The translations under genes and the position numbers were made by a program. From contig VTPC01090692.1 in NCBI GenBank assembly GCA_011009095.1, positions 1 through 64,000 on the forward strand: a stretch of DNA of 64,000 nt. The letters are read 5' to 3'. Position 1 is the first letter of the stretch, and every line of letters begins with the position of its first letter. Source of the DNA: Ignelater luminosus (lineage: Eukaryota; Arthropoda; Insecta; Coleoptera; Elateridae). A model generated the notes under the pieces. That model did no database searches, was not told the DNA's origin, and was given only the letters and a program-made list of their open reading frames with translations. Shown piece by piece: positions 1 through 12,800 of this stretch.

Positions 1-224
1 ACTGTGTAAAGTGTAATCTGAAAGATATTTCAAACTAAATGCTTTAAGGAAAGTCATAACATAAGTGAGTTTTAGTAAATGTAAGATGATGAAGAAACAA
101 TGTTGTATTACAAAAGTGCCAGTATCGTGTTTTTGCAAGAAAACAAAAAAAAAACAAAGACATCTAAAAAATTTATTTTTTAGTAAATAAATAGATAGCC
201 CTGGATGATTTTAAAGGAAGAACG

Positions 225-323
225 TCGATGCCCAAAAGAGGCAAATATTTCTTAATTTAACTGACTTTTTATGTCTCAACTGTTTGCGATTCCAATAGTG
301 AGCCTCGATATTTGGACACACTG
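225..323 (-). repeat. Decayed end of a TA-flanked foldback element
   Basis: Read on the minus strand, this begins CAGTGTGTCC after a TA and continues for about 100 bases with clear but imperfect similarity to the terminal arms of the element at 21093-22017, including the block corresponding to GTCGGTTAAATTAGAAG. Only this one end is present; no partner arm is visible upstream, so it is a truncated or very old copy. No coding content. Confidence 0.7.
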
Positions 324-3300
324 TATGTTTGCTCATATTATGGTTTGGACCTACAAAATGTTTTACAGTTATAACCATGTCTGCACGGGTATAATTCCCA
401 AATGTCTGTAATAAAATTATCCAAAAACTTATGTTAGCTAATGTCACACATAAAGTAAATGAACAGTTTTTGTTTCATTCTTGTTTCACTAACGGCAACT
501 GTTCTCACAAAACACAAAACAGTATTATAACTCATGAAATATGTCAGAACAAGAAAATTCGCCACGGGTATAATTAAACTGACCAAGCTTAACATTACTT
601 CATTTGTGACATGATTATACTCCGCGCACATCTAATACCCATTACAATTTATAATTGCCGTAAATTTGCCGTGTACAACTTTTTGATCACGCGAACTAAT
701 TCAGATAACCTACGTGGTTGGTTGTCTAAAAAAAATCACTTCGTGTAATTTGCTATATATTTTCCCTAGTTTGCTTCAGTTTTAAGCGGCGATACGCATA
801 ATTTATTGCATCTTTCGGTATGAGTAATTATCGCACGGTAATTGGTTAGGCGGGAAATAAGTTTACAATTTTATAATTACGAGTCATATGTAGATTGGTA
901 GAAGGATAACGAAGTGCAATTAGAACTTTTTTTCAAGATTATTAGGTAGAGGTGCACACTTCCTGCATTAAATTTAATATTGCTAGATTGAATCGTAAGA
1001 TTGGTAATTTGGCGTCTTCGTTTATTATGTGCAGGTGCAGATGACTATTAGTAACACATTGTCTGTTTCTGTCCCTCTCAAAGAAAATTTACCACAATTG
1101 CAATTAGTTTGTTTGTACTTGATGAAGAAAGGCGTAAAGCTGATAATTTTCAAATAAGTTTTCTTAATAAAGTAAGTCGTTATTTTTTTTTCTTTCATTC
1201 TGAAAACAGGTTTGAAGACATTAATGGTGTTTTTTATAAGAAGAGAGCTTATGACTGCCATATTTATATTACTGCGTCACGCTTTACGGAGGTTCTTTTT
1301 ATTTGTCTTTTTTATTTTCGACACCCTTTGACGCAACCATTGTCCCTATCCTTTGTGTATCAAGCCCCTTAGCAAATTTTATAATGTATGCTTGAAAACG
1401 TTATTGTTAAGTGTTCTTTTTGTGCTTAGACTGTATCTCACTTTGTTTAGTTATTTTATTTTTTGTTATTATTGCACGTTTCCTATTCTACGAAATTACT
1501 TTATATTTTTCTAATTACTAATTAGTTCAAAGCAAAAAAGTTCCATGTAAAGTGCTCTTATTAAAATTTGATGCGATTTTCTTTAGTAACGCATTTAAGT
1601 TTCGTTTAAATCATTTCTAAATTGTCTTATTCATTGTTTTTCAGATAATAGTTTGTGATCTCGTTTAAAGATTGTTTGCACGTTTTTCTTTTCTCTTAGT
1701 TTTCGTTCAATTGCATAATATTTTTTTATTTCTCACAATTTCCATGTGATAAATTGCCGGCAGGTCGAAAACGGTGGTTAGTGTCACTTCTTGAAACTTG
1801 TCATAATTCCCAACAAGGCTCTCACCAACTCGTTAAATGGTAATTTGATTGCATTTCTTTTCTAATTAAATTCGTTTTCCTACGATTTTTTTTAAAGACA
1901 AACTCGAGTTTTTTATAATAAAGTTGTACAGTACTATCTGCAAGGCCTTTTAATTTAACCTTATATTGCATGTTTTACTGTAACTTATTATCAGAGCAGC
2001 CCTGAGCTTTTATCACTCTTAGTTGCCCATCTATAGTTATTGCTGTGGCATGTCATTTATTAATCACTTATAATAATTAAAGATTTAGGAATCACGTGAT
2101 TATCAATTTTAGATTACTTTTGTTACTGAATAAATGCCGCCTTGAAATTGAAGCGTGCTGCATGGGCGCCGGCAGAATTTGTAGTTGTATTCATGGAGTC
2201 CCATAAGCAACCAACTGTTTTCTTTCATGACGCACGGATTTGATTATCTCAACCCATACATATCTTTGCTCCTCTTAAAGATTCCAGCTCTTGTATTAAA
2301 AAGGAGCTACGGATTCCTAAAGCGACCCACTTCGAAATTGAGCTCATGATCACAAACTAGAATCTGGCTGCTATATCTTGATATGCTCTGATACTAATGA
2401 TTTATATTTTCTCCGTTGGTGCTACATCTAGCATGTTTCTGCAAGATTAAACATGCCCAATTCTACACGAAGCTGCCATATAGCACTGCTACTTGTTCAT
2501 GGGTGAAAGAGCAGGCAGTTTTTACATTCTTATAGTTAAGTTTCGGTTGTTCGAGAACACTTTTTTTATTTCCTATTTGAAAGTTAACTGTCCATAATTT
2601 CTAATTTTTGCCAGTTCAACAATGATAAGAAAAGGAAATTTTTGCCTGACCACAACAGTTCCTGATCTTACTTACCCAAACGGTTTTTTCCGGTATAATC
2701 TGAGTAATATGATTGAAGCCATCAAACGATCAGAAACCCTAATGGTACATGCAGCTTTAAATCCTCTTCTGAATCTTGTTGGTATTTTTCTGAGTTCAGC
2801 TTCTTACCGCTGTTTAGATTCAAAACTTAAAGCATTAATCAAGACAGGCAGAGCAGGCTTCAGACATCAATCTAGTGAGGTACAAAAATTAATTTTTCTG
2901 TTCTGCATTGTCTCGTATGGGATGGGATGGCGCAAAACAACAATTTAGAGCTGTTATTCAAACTTTACTGCTTTTCTTCTTGTAACTTTTGATGGAAAAT
3001 AACTGTCTGCTCAAGTCAGATTAGGAAATTGTAACTGTACACAAATCCTCGCTAAAGTTTTATAGACTTGGCCATGTGGTAGAAATTGCCAATTTTAAAA
3101 TGAAAAGCTTCAATGTTAAATAGTTGAATAACGTTTTCAGGAAAAGTCTCAAGTTTTTCCTATCTTCCTGGGTGAAATTTCGACATTTAAATCTCCTCGA
3201 CTTTCAAAATTTATTGCCATAAATTATCTCAATGAACTATGATTAGAATCCGGCAGGTCTACAGGATGTCTAGTTCTGTTTTTAACGGACGGAATTATTT

Positions 3301-4450
3301 GACTGGCTGGTTATACATGACTATTGATGGCTTTTTCAACAAGAGGGGTCAAATTTGGTCATTTTGGTCTGAAACCAAGAAGTGTTGAGTGATTGCATTA
3401 TTAGCCTGGTTGTTTCAAGGAAACCCGTTGGTGTACTGAAGTGATTTTTATAATTCTACTGTAACTTGTTTAGAGCTCTAGTAAAGATCAATTATACAGA
3501 ATAACACAAACGGCTTGCCAAGATGCTAAACTTTTTTTTCGGTCTTGCACGTTTGCTTGATCTTGAAGACTACGGGACCTATTTCGATAGTTTTTGAATA
3601 TACGACCTTTAGAAGACCTTCTCTGCATTTGGTACCGAAACTCCTCAACTCTGCTAAAACGGAAGGATACAAGACCGGAAAAAGTTTCTGAATTTTATCC
3701 GGAATCGAGATCTGTGAATAGGAGTATTAATTTTAGATTTTGTTCTACATTGCATTGAAGTTGAAGCCCAATATCATTTTTTAAGTTGTCGAATTGTTTG
3801 GTATATTGACCTGCCATAGTCATCCGTTATAGCACTGAATTTCCATCACCGAAGGGCGCTAAAATTGCATTTTAAAATTTGATGTTTATAATGGTAGAAT
3901 GTGCCATTTTTAATAGCATAATGTAAATTGCATCCGATTAGCATTAGCCAAGTTAAATCAAAAATAAATGTCTTATCTTTAAATGTGCAGCCTTGGCAAT
4001 CAAAAGATGCGATGAACTAACTCATTATCATAGCAATGAAATTCTGGTATAAACCAACCACGTTTTATCTATTACGAAAAGCCCGCTGTGATATGCTACT
4101 ATCGTAATTTTTACTTAAAATCCTACAAATTACTTTTGGAGCAAGCAATCTAGATAAAAGCAATTTCTGAAAGTCCAGAATAGAAAACACTCAAGCTGAA
4201 ATCGTGCAGTAGACTACCTTACAATTAATCCACCTATCCTCAAACTTGAATATCAACCATTGCCGATTATTCTGCAGTTATGGCGTACGCTTGCTTGATT
4301 TATCAGGATTATTCCTTGCGCCCGCCCGCCGCTAAGAGTTTTATCATTTGTAATTTTTGTGTAATAAAAGCTTTTTTGGCCATCCTCTAAAATTTTTCAA
4401 TATCAAATAAAAAACTTTTCTTTTTTTTCCTTTATGTTTTATTTTATGTG
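324..4450. other. Non-coding A+T-rich stretch, no gene seen
   Basis: Only short random reading frames occur, the largest being 108 codons at 2622-2948 with no recognisable domain. No RNA gene, repeat array or transposon end was found. Composition and the plus-strand ratchet site just downstream suggest intron sequence. Confidence 0.5.
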
Positions 4451-4451
4451 A

Positions 4452-4540
4452 TACTAATGTTGTTTTTATTTGTTACAGGTATGTATCGGTCAACCAGTTT
4501 TAAGCGAATTGTTGCTTATTCACGTCTTAATGGAGTGAGT
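4452..4540 (+). promoter_or_regulatory. Candidate recursive (ratchet) splice site with 56-nt RS-exon
   Basis: A long T-rich tract and a near-consensus branch point TACTAAT (4452-4458, branch A about 21 bases from the acceptor) precede TTGTTACAG|GTATGT, with the junction at 4478/4479. The bases after the acceptor AG form a good 5' splice site, the hallmark of a zero-length ratchet exon. A second donor, GGA|GTGAGT, follows at 4535, defining a 56-nt segment (4479-4534) like the short cryptic RS-exons described for recursive splicing in Drosophila long introns. Two of three frames are open through the 56 bases. One of them, after two bases, begins MYRSTSFK and ends in phase 0, so a true short coding exon is the main alternative. 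The site implies a plus-strand host intron. Confidence 0.6.
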
Positions 4541-7500
4541 AGAATTTTAACTTTCTGTCTGTTCGTTATTGCGTCGTAAAATTAAATTTTTTTTTAATGT
4601 AAAATGGTCAACAAGAGGAAGGTATATGTTATTCAACTTAGACATTTTACAAACACAATCGAATGTGTCAACCTAAAAATGGATTTTTTGTGTATCATCT
4701 CTGTTACACTTCTCAATTTTGAATGTGGCCCTTCTTGAATTAACGATGAGTACATAGTTAAAGTCTGAACTTTGTTCCAGAAATATTCCAAATAAATCCA
4801 TGTATATATACTTCCGTAAACATGACTTGTTTATTATTCATACAATCAAATATTACAACAAAAGATCAAATTGTATTCATTTCTATACAAAATATTTAGA
4901 CGCTTTAGTTCTCGCCGCCACTTTTTTATGTTTTAGCCTTAATTTTAGAATTTAATTATTTAATTTATTGCGTTTCTATTTTACAAGATTTAGTAAATTA
5001 GATTTTTCATTAGAAAACTAAATATAGAACAAAAAACAACAGAAAAATCACCGAACCAAAAACGTGACCTACAGCTCTACTGAAATAACAATTTGAAACA
5101 ATTTGATTTAATTAAAATTTTACTTTTGTGAACATAAAAAAGGCAAGTGTTACGTAATTAAAGCGTGTACCTAGTTAGAACTAATAAATACATTTAACCA
5201 TAATTATGCGAAATTAAACTGGTCATGCGTAAATTTAAGTGTGCTTAGAAATGCGTCGTCGTTGTCTTTCTTTCGTTTTAAAATACAACAAACGTTTGTG
5301 TTTATCCGAAATAGAAAAGGAACGAGAAAAATCTTGTTCTTTGGCATTTTTGGTATATGCAGGAAATTCCACAGGCGTTTCGTAATACAGTCAAGTTCTA
5401 TCACACACAACATACACACCGAAAGGTTGCTAATTTATGTTCTGACTGCTTTTTCTTAATCGCGAATGTTGTGAATGCTAATATTTCTGTTGAAGATTAA
5501 TGTAATTATTAACGTGGTTGTATAATCTTTCATAATATTTATTATGTATATTTTAGTAATACAAAAAAAGCTATTTAATCTAAGTATTAATTGTTATTTA
5601 TTACCTCAATAAAATGTATGGAACACAGGGATTTCTATCACGCTATGTTAGAGCGAGATGAAAGATGAACCGAGTTTAAGAGGTTGTCCAAAAATTAACT
5701 TAATTATTTCCTGTAATAATAATGTGTACGTCTGTGTTAATCCGCAAGAATATAATCTTTAAAAAGTTATCTTTTGATCAAATTAGTCACATTATATTCC
5801 TAACGAAATAACGACGTTGTTATATTAGAATGCGCATGCCAGCTTAAAAAGTTATTTTTATTTCATAAACTAATTCCTTAATCTTGAATAAGTGGCAAAC
5901 ACCAACGCCGGCAACTTCCTCTTGTTAAGTTAATATTAAAATTAATATATTTTTATTGCTAAGGTAAAAAGAATTATGCAACTCGAAAAAAAAAGATGAG
6001 TAATCGGAAGTTAATATGTTCGATTTGGATAGCCATGGAGGTCAGTCGTCGTGCACTTGCTGTGGTGAATGCGGTGTTGTTAAAAATGTTTTATAGAAAT
6101 TTTTTTATGTAAGATTTCTGTGGAAAAAGTTTGTTTAGGTGTTGTATGAATTAAATGGCAAATTTCGTGGGTTTTATCATCACAACCATTGGATGATTTG
6201 TGAGTTGAACAATGTTAACGTATTACATAAAATATTTCTAGAACTATTGAACTGCTTTAATTTTAACAAATCTTTGTAAATCTGCGAATTGCTCCTTTCG
6301 GCCAACATTATTATATCATTTTCGCTAATTGCTAATTAAATTTAGAATACCTTGTCGATCTTCATTGCCTTATGTACTATTCACTATTGATTGGATGCAT
6401 GTTTGGGCATTTTATTCAAACTTGTTTAAACTTGCTTTTACATCATTATATAGGTCTGTCTTCAATGAACCAAGATTTTTAGAAGAGTAATCGAAGGTTC
6501 TACACCTCTGTTTGCTTTTTCCTTTCGAACTTGCATCATCACAGCGTACTTTTTTCGACTCAGCTTTTTCCCAGTTTTATTTTGTTCCTACAAGTTCTTT
6601 ACATTGTGCGTTTTGACACCACAAATCTTACGAAAATGTCAATCAACCAGCCAGTTTTTTACCATTGTAATTGAACTTACAGTATATTCGCCAAGATAGC
6701 CATGATTACCATGGTTTTGATGGCAACGACATTCCGTCGCTTTCTCATTCTATCTCTTGCGAACATGAATGAGAAAAAATCAAGGAAAGTTACTCTTTAA
6801 TGTATGTCAGTGACATTCCTTTTTTTACCTTATTCATAAATGTTCGGTAAAACCTCAAGAATGCTAATCGCTATTGATTCTTCTTATTAAAGAAAAAGCA
6901 TAGAATGAGAAAATTGACAACCATGAAACGTATTTTCCACTTTAAAAAGAGGTCCTACGAGATCTTTCTATTAAATATTAGCTGATGAGAACCTGTATCT
7001 TCTGGTTCTCTAATCCAAGGTGCCCAAAATTTCTTATCAAGGCAATCTTTGAAATATCAGGTACTTCATTCAAAAATATTATAAGCGACTCCCTTAAAGG
7101 TTCTTTCCTTGTTAAAAAATGCCGTATTAGTCATACAGATTTATGCTTTGTAATAATTGTGAGAGAATTGGAAGGCACAGTTTTAAAATAATTGGGGCAC
7201 TTAGTTTTACAAGATAAATGATTTTTGAAAAATGTTAAATTAATTTTTATAAAAAGACTATAGAGGTTTACCAACAATGTTTTTGAACCAAGGGTTTTTA
7301 CATCGAATTTCGGCACAATAATAGAATAATAGGCAACCTCATATTGACTGTATCTTTTAAACTTGAAGTTTTCAGTTGAAGGATATCAGATTTTGCCTCT
7401 TCATTGCATTGTTTTGCTTCAATTTCATTAGCATTTCTTTCTGAGATATAACAGTTTATTTGTAGAAACTTTGGGATACATTCAGGTGTAGAAGTTAGGA

Positions 7501-8883
7501 ACGGACAGATGGAATTTTGAGATTATGAAAATCACACCAGCAGGATTTCGTGTTAGAGGATGCAAGATATTTAGCGCAACTCTATAACCGAGTAGCATGT
7601 TTTAAAGATTAGCGCTCTAGATTTGCATTAGAAAAGCCCGAAATACCACAGTTTTCCTTAAACGTGGATTTGATTGCCTAGAAATTTCCTAGAGATTGCC
7701 ATTCTTAAATACGGAAAAGCTTTTAAAGCAGATTCGTACATAGTTAAATTTCTCATGACCACCGACTAATCTTTCTTTCTTCTGTTTAAATGCTGTGATG
7801 TTTTACTACATTGCTAATACAACTAATATTTTTTTATCGGTTTCCGCGTCTTGGTTTTCTATTTTACTGCATCATCATCATCACTGTTAACTTAAGGCAA
7901 AATTAAATAAATCTGGCATGTTTCTCTAAGAAGGAAGTTTTAATCTTCGACCGCCTTAGTATCTGATTTCTTGACGCTTATGGTTAAGGAAGTCAAAAAG
8001 TCAATAACACCACTTTTTAATTCTGGATCAGACGGATCAAGAAAGTATTTGCAAAAACAAGATTATGCAAGGTTTTGGCAACGGGATTATATACGTACAA
8101 TGATGGTGTATATGATAATCTTTTTGGGAAATAGTATTTTGGTCTTGGGGTTATTTGACCCAAGTTGTCTATTTTTACATATTCCCATACCATTGATGGT
8201 TTGTGGCATTTATTTGGTAATACTCTGCCTTTCATTTGTTCTTGAATAGGACAAACTAATTCAAAAGTGATAAAGATTGCGAGAATCTATACAGGGACGA
8301 ACTGGACCACGTGGGAAGAATCAAAACTCCTAGAATTTCAGTGATTCTTGGGTTAAATATACACAACATACACTGATCTCTTGTTTTAGGAATTCTGCTG
8401 ATCATAAAAGAAAGTTAATTTTTTCAGCAAAACACAGTCATGCTTTCATCTCTTGATGTCGAAATTCTATGCAAAACAATATGTAGAAAATTCAATTTCG
8501 TGCTATCGAAATTTGAGCTGATAGAATATTCGACACTGAGGTTTCCAGGATGAGATAAAGACAATGAGCAAGACATACTTTATGACTGGATAAAGATTTC
8601 CTTATCATAAACTTAACATTTTACCGACTAGCTTGAGAGACTTTTTCAGGAGTAAGGTAAAGGGGACAAGACCAAAGAATATGAATAAGAAGTCGTACAA
8701 TAGATGATTAGATTGTAATGAAAGTGGAACAAAAAACCCGAGCAAAATATTTTGCCTCTGTCTTTATTTTATTGTGAAACCGAACATGCTTTACTTCTTG
8801 TCAAAATTCTGCTGGTAGATTTCTGGCTCTCATGGTTGCTCGTACTACACGAGTTTTTTGTAATTGAAAAGATTTTGATCATA
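4541..8883. other. Non-coding A+T-rich stretch, no gene seen
   Basis: No reading frame above about 95 codons and no recognisable product. A short GC-richer segment near 6032-6090 has an ATG in good context followed by about 20 hydrophobic-leaning codons, but no splice donor or continuation supports a gene. No transposon ends were seen. Confidence 0.45.
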
Positions 8884-8885
8884 TA

Positions 8886-9821
8886 CAGTGTGTCCAAGAT
8901 AAGGATGTACAGCATGGGGATCTTGGAAACGGTAAGAGATACAGGATCGGTTAAATGGGATGAAAGTTGGCTATTTATAGGACCTTTTTGTTGGCGTTTG
9001 CAAAATCTAGATATCTTGGATAGTTTCAGAGATATTTAAAAAAAAGTAGATTATTATTTCTTCTTTCCTTTATTTGAAGAGATATCGGAAAACTAAAACC
9101 ACTTTTCCATTGCCACTTTTTGTTCTCTATTAAAATACGCTGACAAAATTCCTGTACAACGTTTCAGTTTTGAGTAACCATCATCAACCTCATTTTTTTA
9201 AATAGGTGGAAAAACAATTGAAAATTGTTTTGAATAGTTCTTGTTGTCACGATTCTAACGATGCAAACACGATAGGGTTATTTTGGTTTTGATTTGTTTG
9301 TGTTGAACGCTGCTGTAATAATTGCTGTTCATCTTCAAAATTTTGGTTGAGCACATGATTCTTGACATAACCCCAGAGGAAAGAAATCTAACGGTGTTAG
9401 ATCAGGTGATCGTGCAGGCCAAGGTACTGCAGAATGCATTAATTTATAGCATAAGAATCGTGACAACAACAGCTATCCGAAACAGTTTTCGATTGTTTTT
9501 CCGCTTGTTTAAACAAATGAGGTTGATGGTTACTCGAAACCGAAACGTTGTACAGGAATTTTCTTAGCGTATTTTAATAGAGAACAAAAAGTGGTTTTAG
9601 TGTTCCGATATCTCTTCAAATAAATAAAAGAAAAAATAATAACGAAAATCGAGAAATTTACTTTTTTTTAAATATCTCTGAAACTATCCAAGATATCTAG
9701 ATTTTGCAAACGCCAACAAAAAGTTACTATAAATAGCCAACTTTTATCCCATTTAATCGATCATGTATCTCTTACCCTTTCTAAGATCCCCATGCTGTGT
9801 ATCCTTATCTTGGACACACTG
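8886..9821. mobile_element. Foldback (long-inverted-repeat) element, TA-flanked, 936 bp
   Basis: Both ends read CAGTGTGTCCAAGATAAGGA inward and are flanked by TA (8884-8885 and 9822-9823), the target duplication of Tc1/mariner-type transposition. The arms, about 371 bp (8886-9256) and 368 bp (9454-9821), are imperfect reverse complements, leaving a loop of roughly 197 bp. Small differences between the arms show some age. The subterminal block GGAAACGGTAAGAGAT is shared with the element at 21093-22017 and, as AAACGGTAAGAGAT, with the right end of the one at 50697-51239. The loop carries a relic of a transposase gene (separate entry), so this appears to be a rearranged derivative of an autonomous element rather than a featureless MITE. 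It is non-autonomous. Confidence 0.85.
9313..9432 (-). pseudogene. Transposase relic in the foldback loop
   Basis: Read on the minus strand from about 9430 downward, the loop encodes PWPARSPDLTPLDFF. After a one-base frame change (an extra C near 9382) it continues LWGYVKNHV. This is the conserved region around the third catalytic aspartate of IS630/Tc1/mariner transposases (the D of PLD, followed by FFLWGYVK) and parallels SCDLTPCDFFLWGHVK in the intact transposase at 15441-16526. Nothing of the N-terminal DNA-binding domains or the first two catalytic aspartates is visible. The fragment identifies the superfamily of the parent element. It is broken and non-functional. Confidence 0.7.
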
Positions 9822-9823
9822 TA

Positions 9824-12800
9824 TATATCTTGTAAACTATTACTAATGATGGTTTGGGCTTTTGTTCATTCTAGTGGTTGTTGTTGGATTTTACTTGTGT
9901 TTCATAATCGTTGCTGACTTACAAATTGGTTCGAAAATACAGGATTATAATAACATCCCATTTTTAAATCTTTTCATTTTTAGTTAGTAGTCATACTAGG
10001 GTAACTATTGGATACTGTATTAACACTTTCAGTGATAATAAATTTTTTAAATTGTTGAAGTACCAGTTTCTGTCGACCCTGAAGTACTATAAGGCAGTCG
10101 AAAGTGCATTAGTTCGTTGTGTGCAGATTTTACGGTGTTAGAACAATAAGTTCCAAAGATTTCTAGTCACACACATAAAAATGGTGTTGTCAGTAGGTGA
10201 AAACCTTAAATACAAAAATTTTGAAAACAGATGAAAAGAATCGATTGTGGACTAATTAGTGGACAGCTGTAGTTTTATTTAAAAATCTGAAAGTTAAGTT
10301 GAGTACAAGACTACAGCTTTGTAATTTTTTGTTTTAAAAGATAATAGTGGAATTCTTTTTTATTTAATTGTTTTGAAGTTATTCAGGAAATCTTTTGTGG
10401 ATTATATTATAATGTTTATTGGGGAAAAATGATTTTCATTTTTCTAAACAGTTACCCTGACGAACATTCAAGTAATTGAATTTTCGGCCAAAATTAGAAA
10501 TTTTGCAACATAGGACATATTAAGTGGTTCAAATGTTGTTCTCGAAATTATTAAATATCTAAGAGTCAAAACATTTGAAAACGTTTAAGAAGCGCTCACC
10601 ATTTTAATACCGTCATTATTAGTACGATTTTAATTATACAAGTTTTCTGTGAAATACCACTGCAATATATATAATATAGATTGATTGATTTATTGATTTT
10701 GAAAGAAACCTAAAACTTTTTGAAAATAACACAGAATCATCCATTTGAAACCCACATTTATTTTTCCTTAAATAGATTTCTTCTTGGATTCATTCTATTT
10801 CAATTTGTTGTCTAAAAGTAAACACCCGAAAAGGAATACAAATAAGCAAGCAAACAAGCGGAAGGTTTTTTTTTGTATTTTGTGCAAGAAACTTATAATT
10901 GTGGGAAGCAAAAATACCTCTTGAACACTTTTTGAATCCTTAAAAGTTTATATTGATAAAGTCAACAACTTCGAGAATCTGTTGTTGTTGTTTATTTATT
11001 GAATACGTAATAAAGAAAGTGAAACCTAATATTTTGGTACGTATATAAATAAAAATATTTATATCTCAAGTTGTCTTGTTTATTAACAACTTTCAATATG
11101 AAGAATTTGTTTAAAAATAAATCTGTTGAGAGGAATATTGTAAATTTTGCAACAATAACAATAGACACACGACTATGTAATTCATAGTGATAATAATAAT
11201 ATTCAAATTAAAGGCATGTTGTTGGCTCGGCTACCGGTTACATAATTTGTTTTCTGTAATGTTGTTCACGTGGTCTCGCGAATATGAACCTATTAAGTAG
11301 AGGAAACTTGCTTGCTTGTTTTGCCAATCCTTTAAACGAACAACAAAAATGATAATTATCATCTGATAAATGTGTACAATAGAGCATTGTGTTACCAAAC
11401 AAATGAATATTATGCATTATTATGACAACTATCAACAAATGGTTTGTTATAAATGCACACGAGGCAGGTATAGAAAACTTGGGAGCGCCACCGTCTTGTA
11501 AAGATAGACGCAGCCCTCCCTTGTAGATTATAAATCACTCGTGAGTGTTTTATAGGTTATGTTTACTGTTGAATATCCCTTTAGGGTAATAAAAGTTTGA
11601 AATCAGGGACAACTTTATGGTAAATTCCCAAAGCAGGCTTGTCTATCGTAAAACTATATAAAGGAAAATTGTTGTTTATGTCTGTACGACCGTTCTCTTT
11701 GTGTATTTTAGAAATTTGAATTTAGAAACGGATATAAATTATTTTTTAATGAATTAGAATCTAGCTACCCTTAAGGTATATAAAAAGAGAATTTACATTT
11801 TCATTAAAATAAATTTTACTTTTATTATCTTTCACGAACTCAGGAAGTTATTATAACGTCAACATATTACAAAACTAGCGAGAATTTAAATAAAATCGAA
11901 AACTACAAAAAAGGAAATCTGTTACCTATTCGTACCCTACAGATACGCAGATTGCTAGATCTATTATAATTTCTTAAAATTGGTTTCTTTTATATATCAA
12001 TATCAATATTTTAAAAAATGAATGAATATTTCAGTAGTAATTACGCCAACAAATATATTACTAAAGACACACCTAGTTTTCATTTTTTAACTTACTGAAA
12101 ATGGATAGAAATTGGTCGTAACGAGGAAAAACGTTTCAAACTCATGTAAAAGAAGGCAAACAAAAGATAAGAAATACAAAATAATACCCTTCGTTTTCTT
12201 CTTATTTAAACAGAAATGTTACACCGCAGTCATTATCAATCATCCTGTACACTAACTCTTTTTTATATTGAAGCACTTCCCTATCGTTTCATCGCAGTTG
12301 TTAACGCTGTCGAAAGCAATATTGAATCAAGTAATAATTAATGAAGAGAAAGAAAGAGAGGGCCTATTATTATCTATCATTGGAGCGTGCAAGTTATAAT
12401 TTTTTTCATTAAGTGATAGAAGAAAAGCTTTATGTACATAATGTTATATATACAGTACTTGTACTCATGAAATATTTAATAACTCTTAAATATTCAACGT
12501 TGTTACGGGAACAGAAGGGAATCAAGTATGATTATAAGAAGCGAAGTGAATGAACAACGCCTACACTTTATTTTAAACGATTGTAATCCATTTCGTCTCA
12601 TGAAAATTTTAGATATTTTAACGACAAGGTATACTTTTATATCACATCGTTGTGTCCCAGTAATATTTCGAACTGGAAATATATTCAAATTAGTATTACT
12701 GATTTTTTCGCGTTTCATTGAAAGCTTTCCATGTCTAAAAATAGTGTCCAATTTCTTTTGCCTTTTTTTTTGATCTTGTTTATTCATGAAGAATTTACAT

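Noticed and set aside
6032-6105. ATG in good context followed by MEVSRRALAVVNAVLLKMFY, like a signal peptide
   Set aside because: It stops after about 20 codons without a convincing splice donor, so a first exon cannot be supported.
9322-9567. 81-codon plus-strand frame in the foldback element
   Set aside because: It runs antisense to the transposase relic and into the inverted arm; not a gene.
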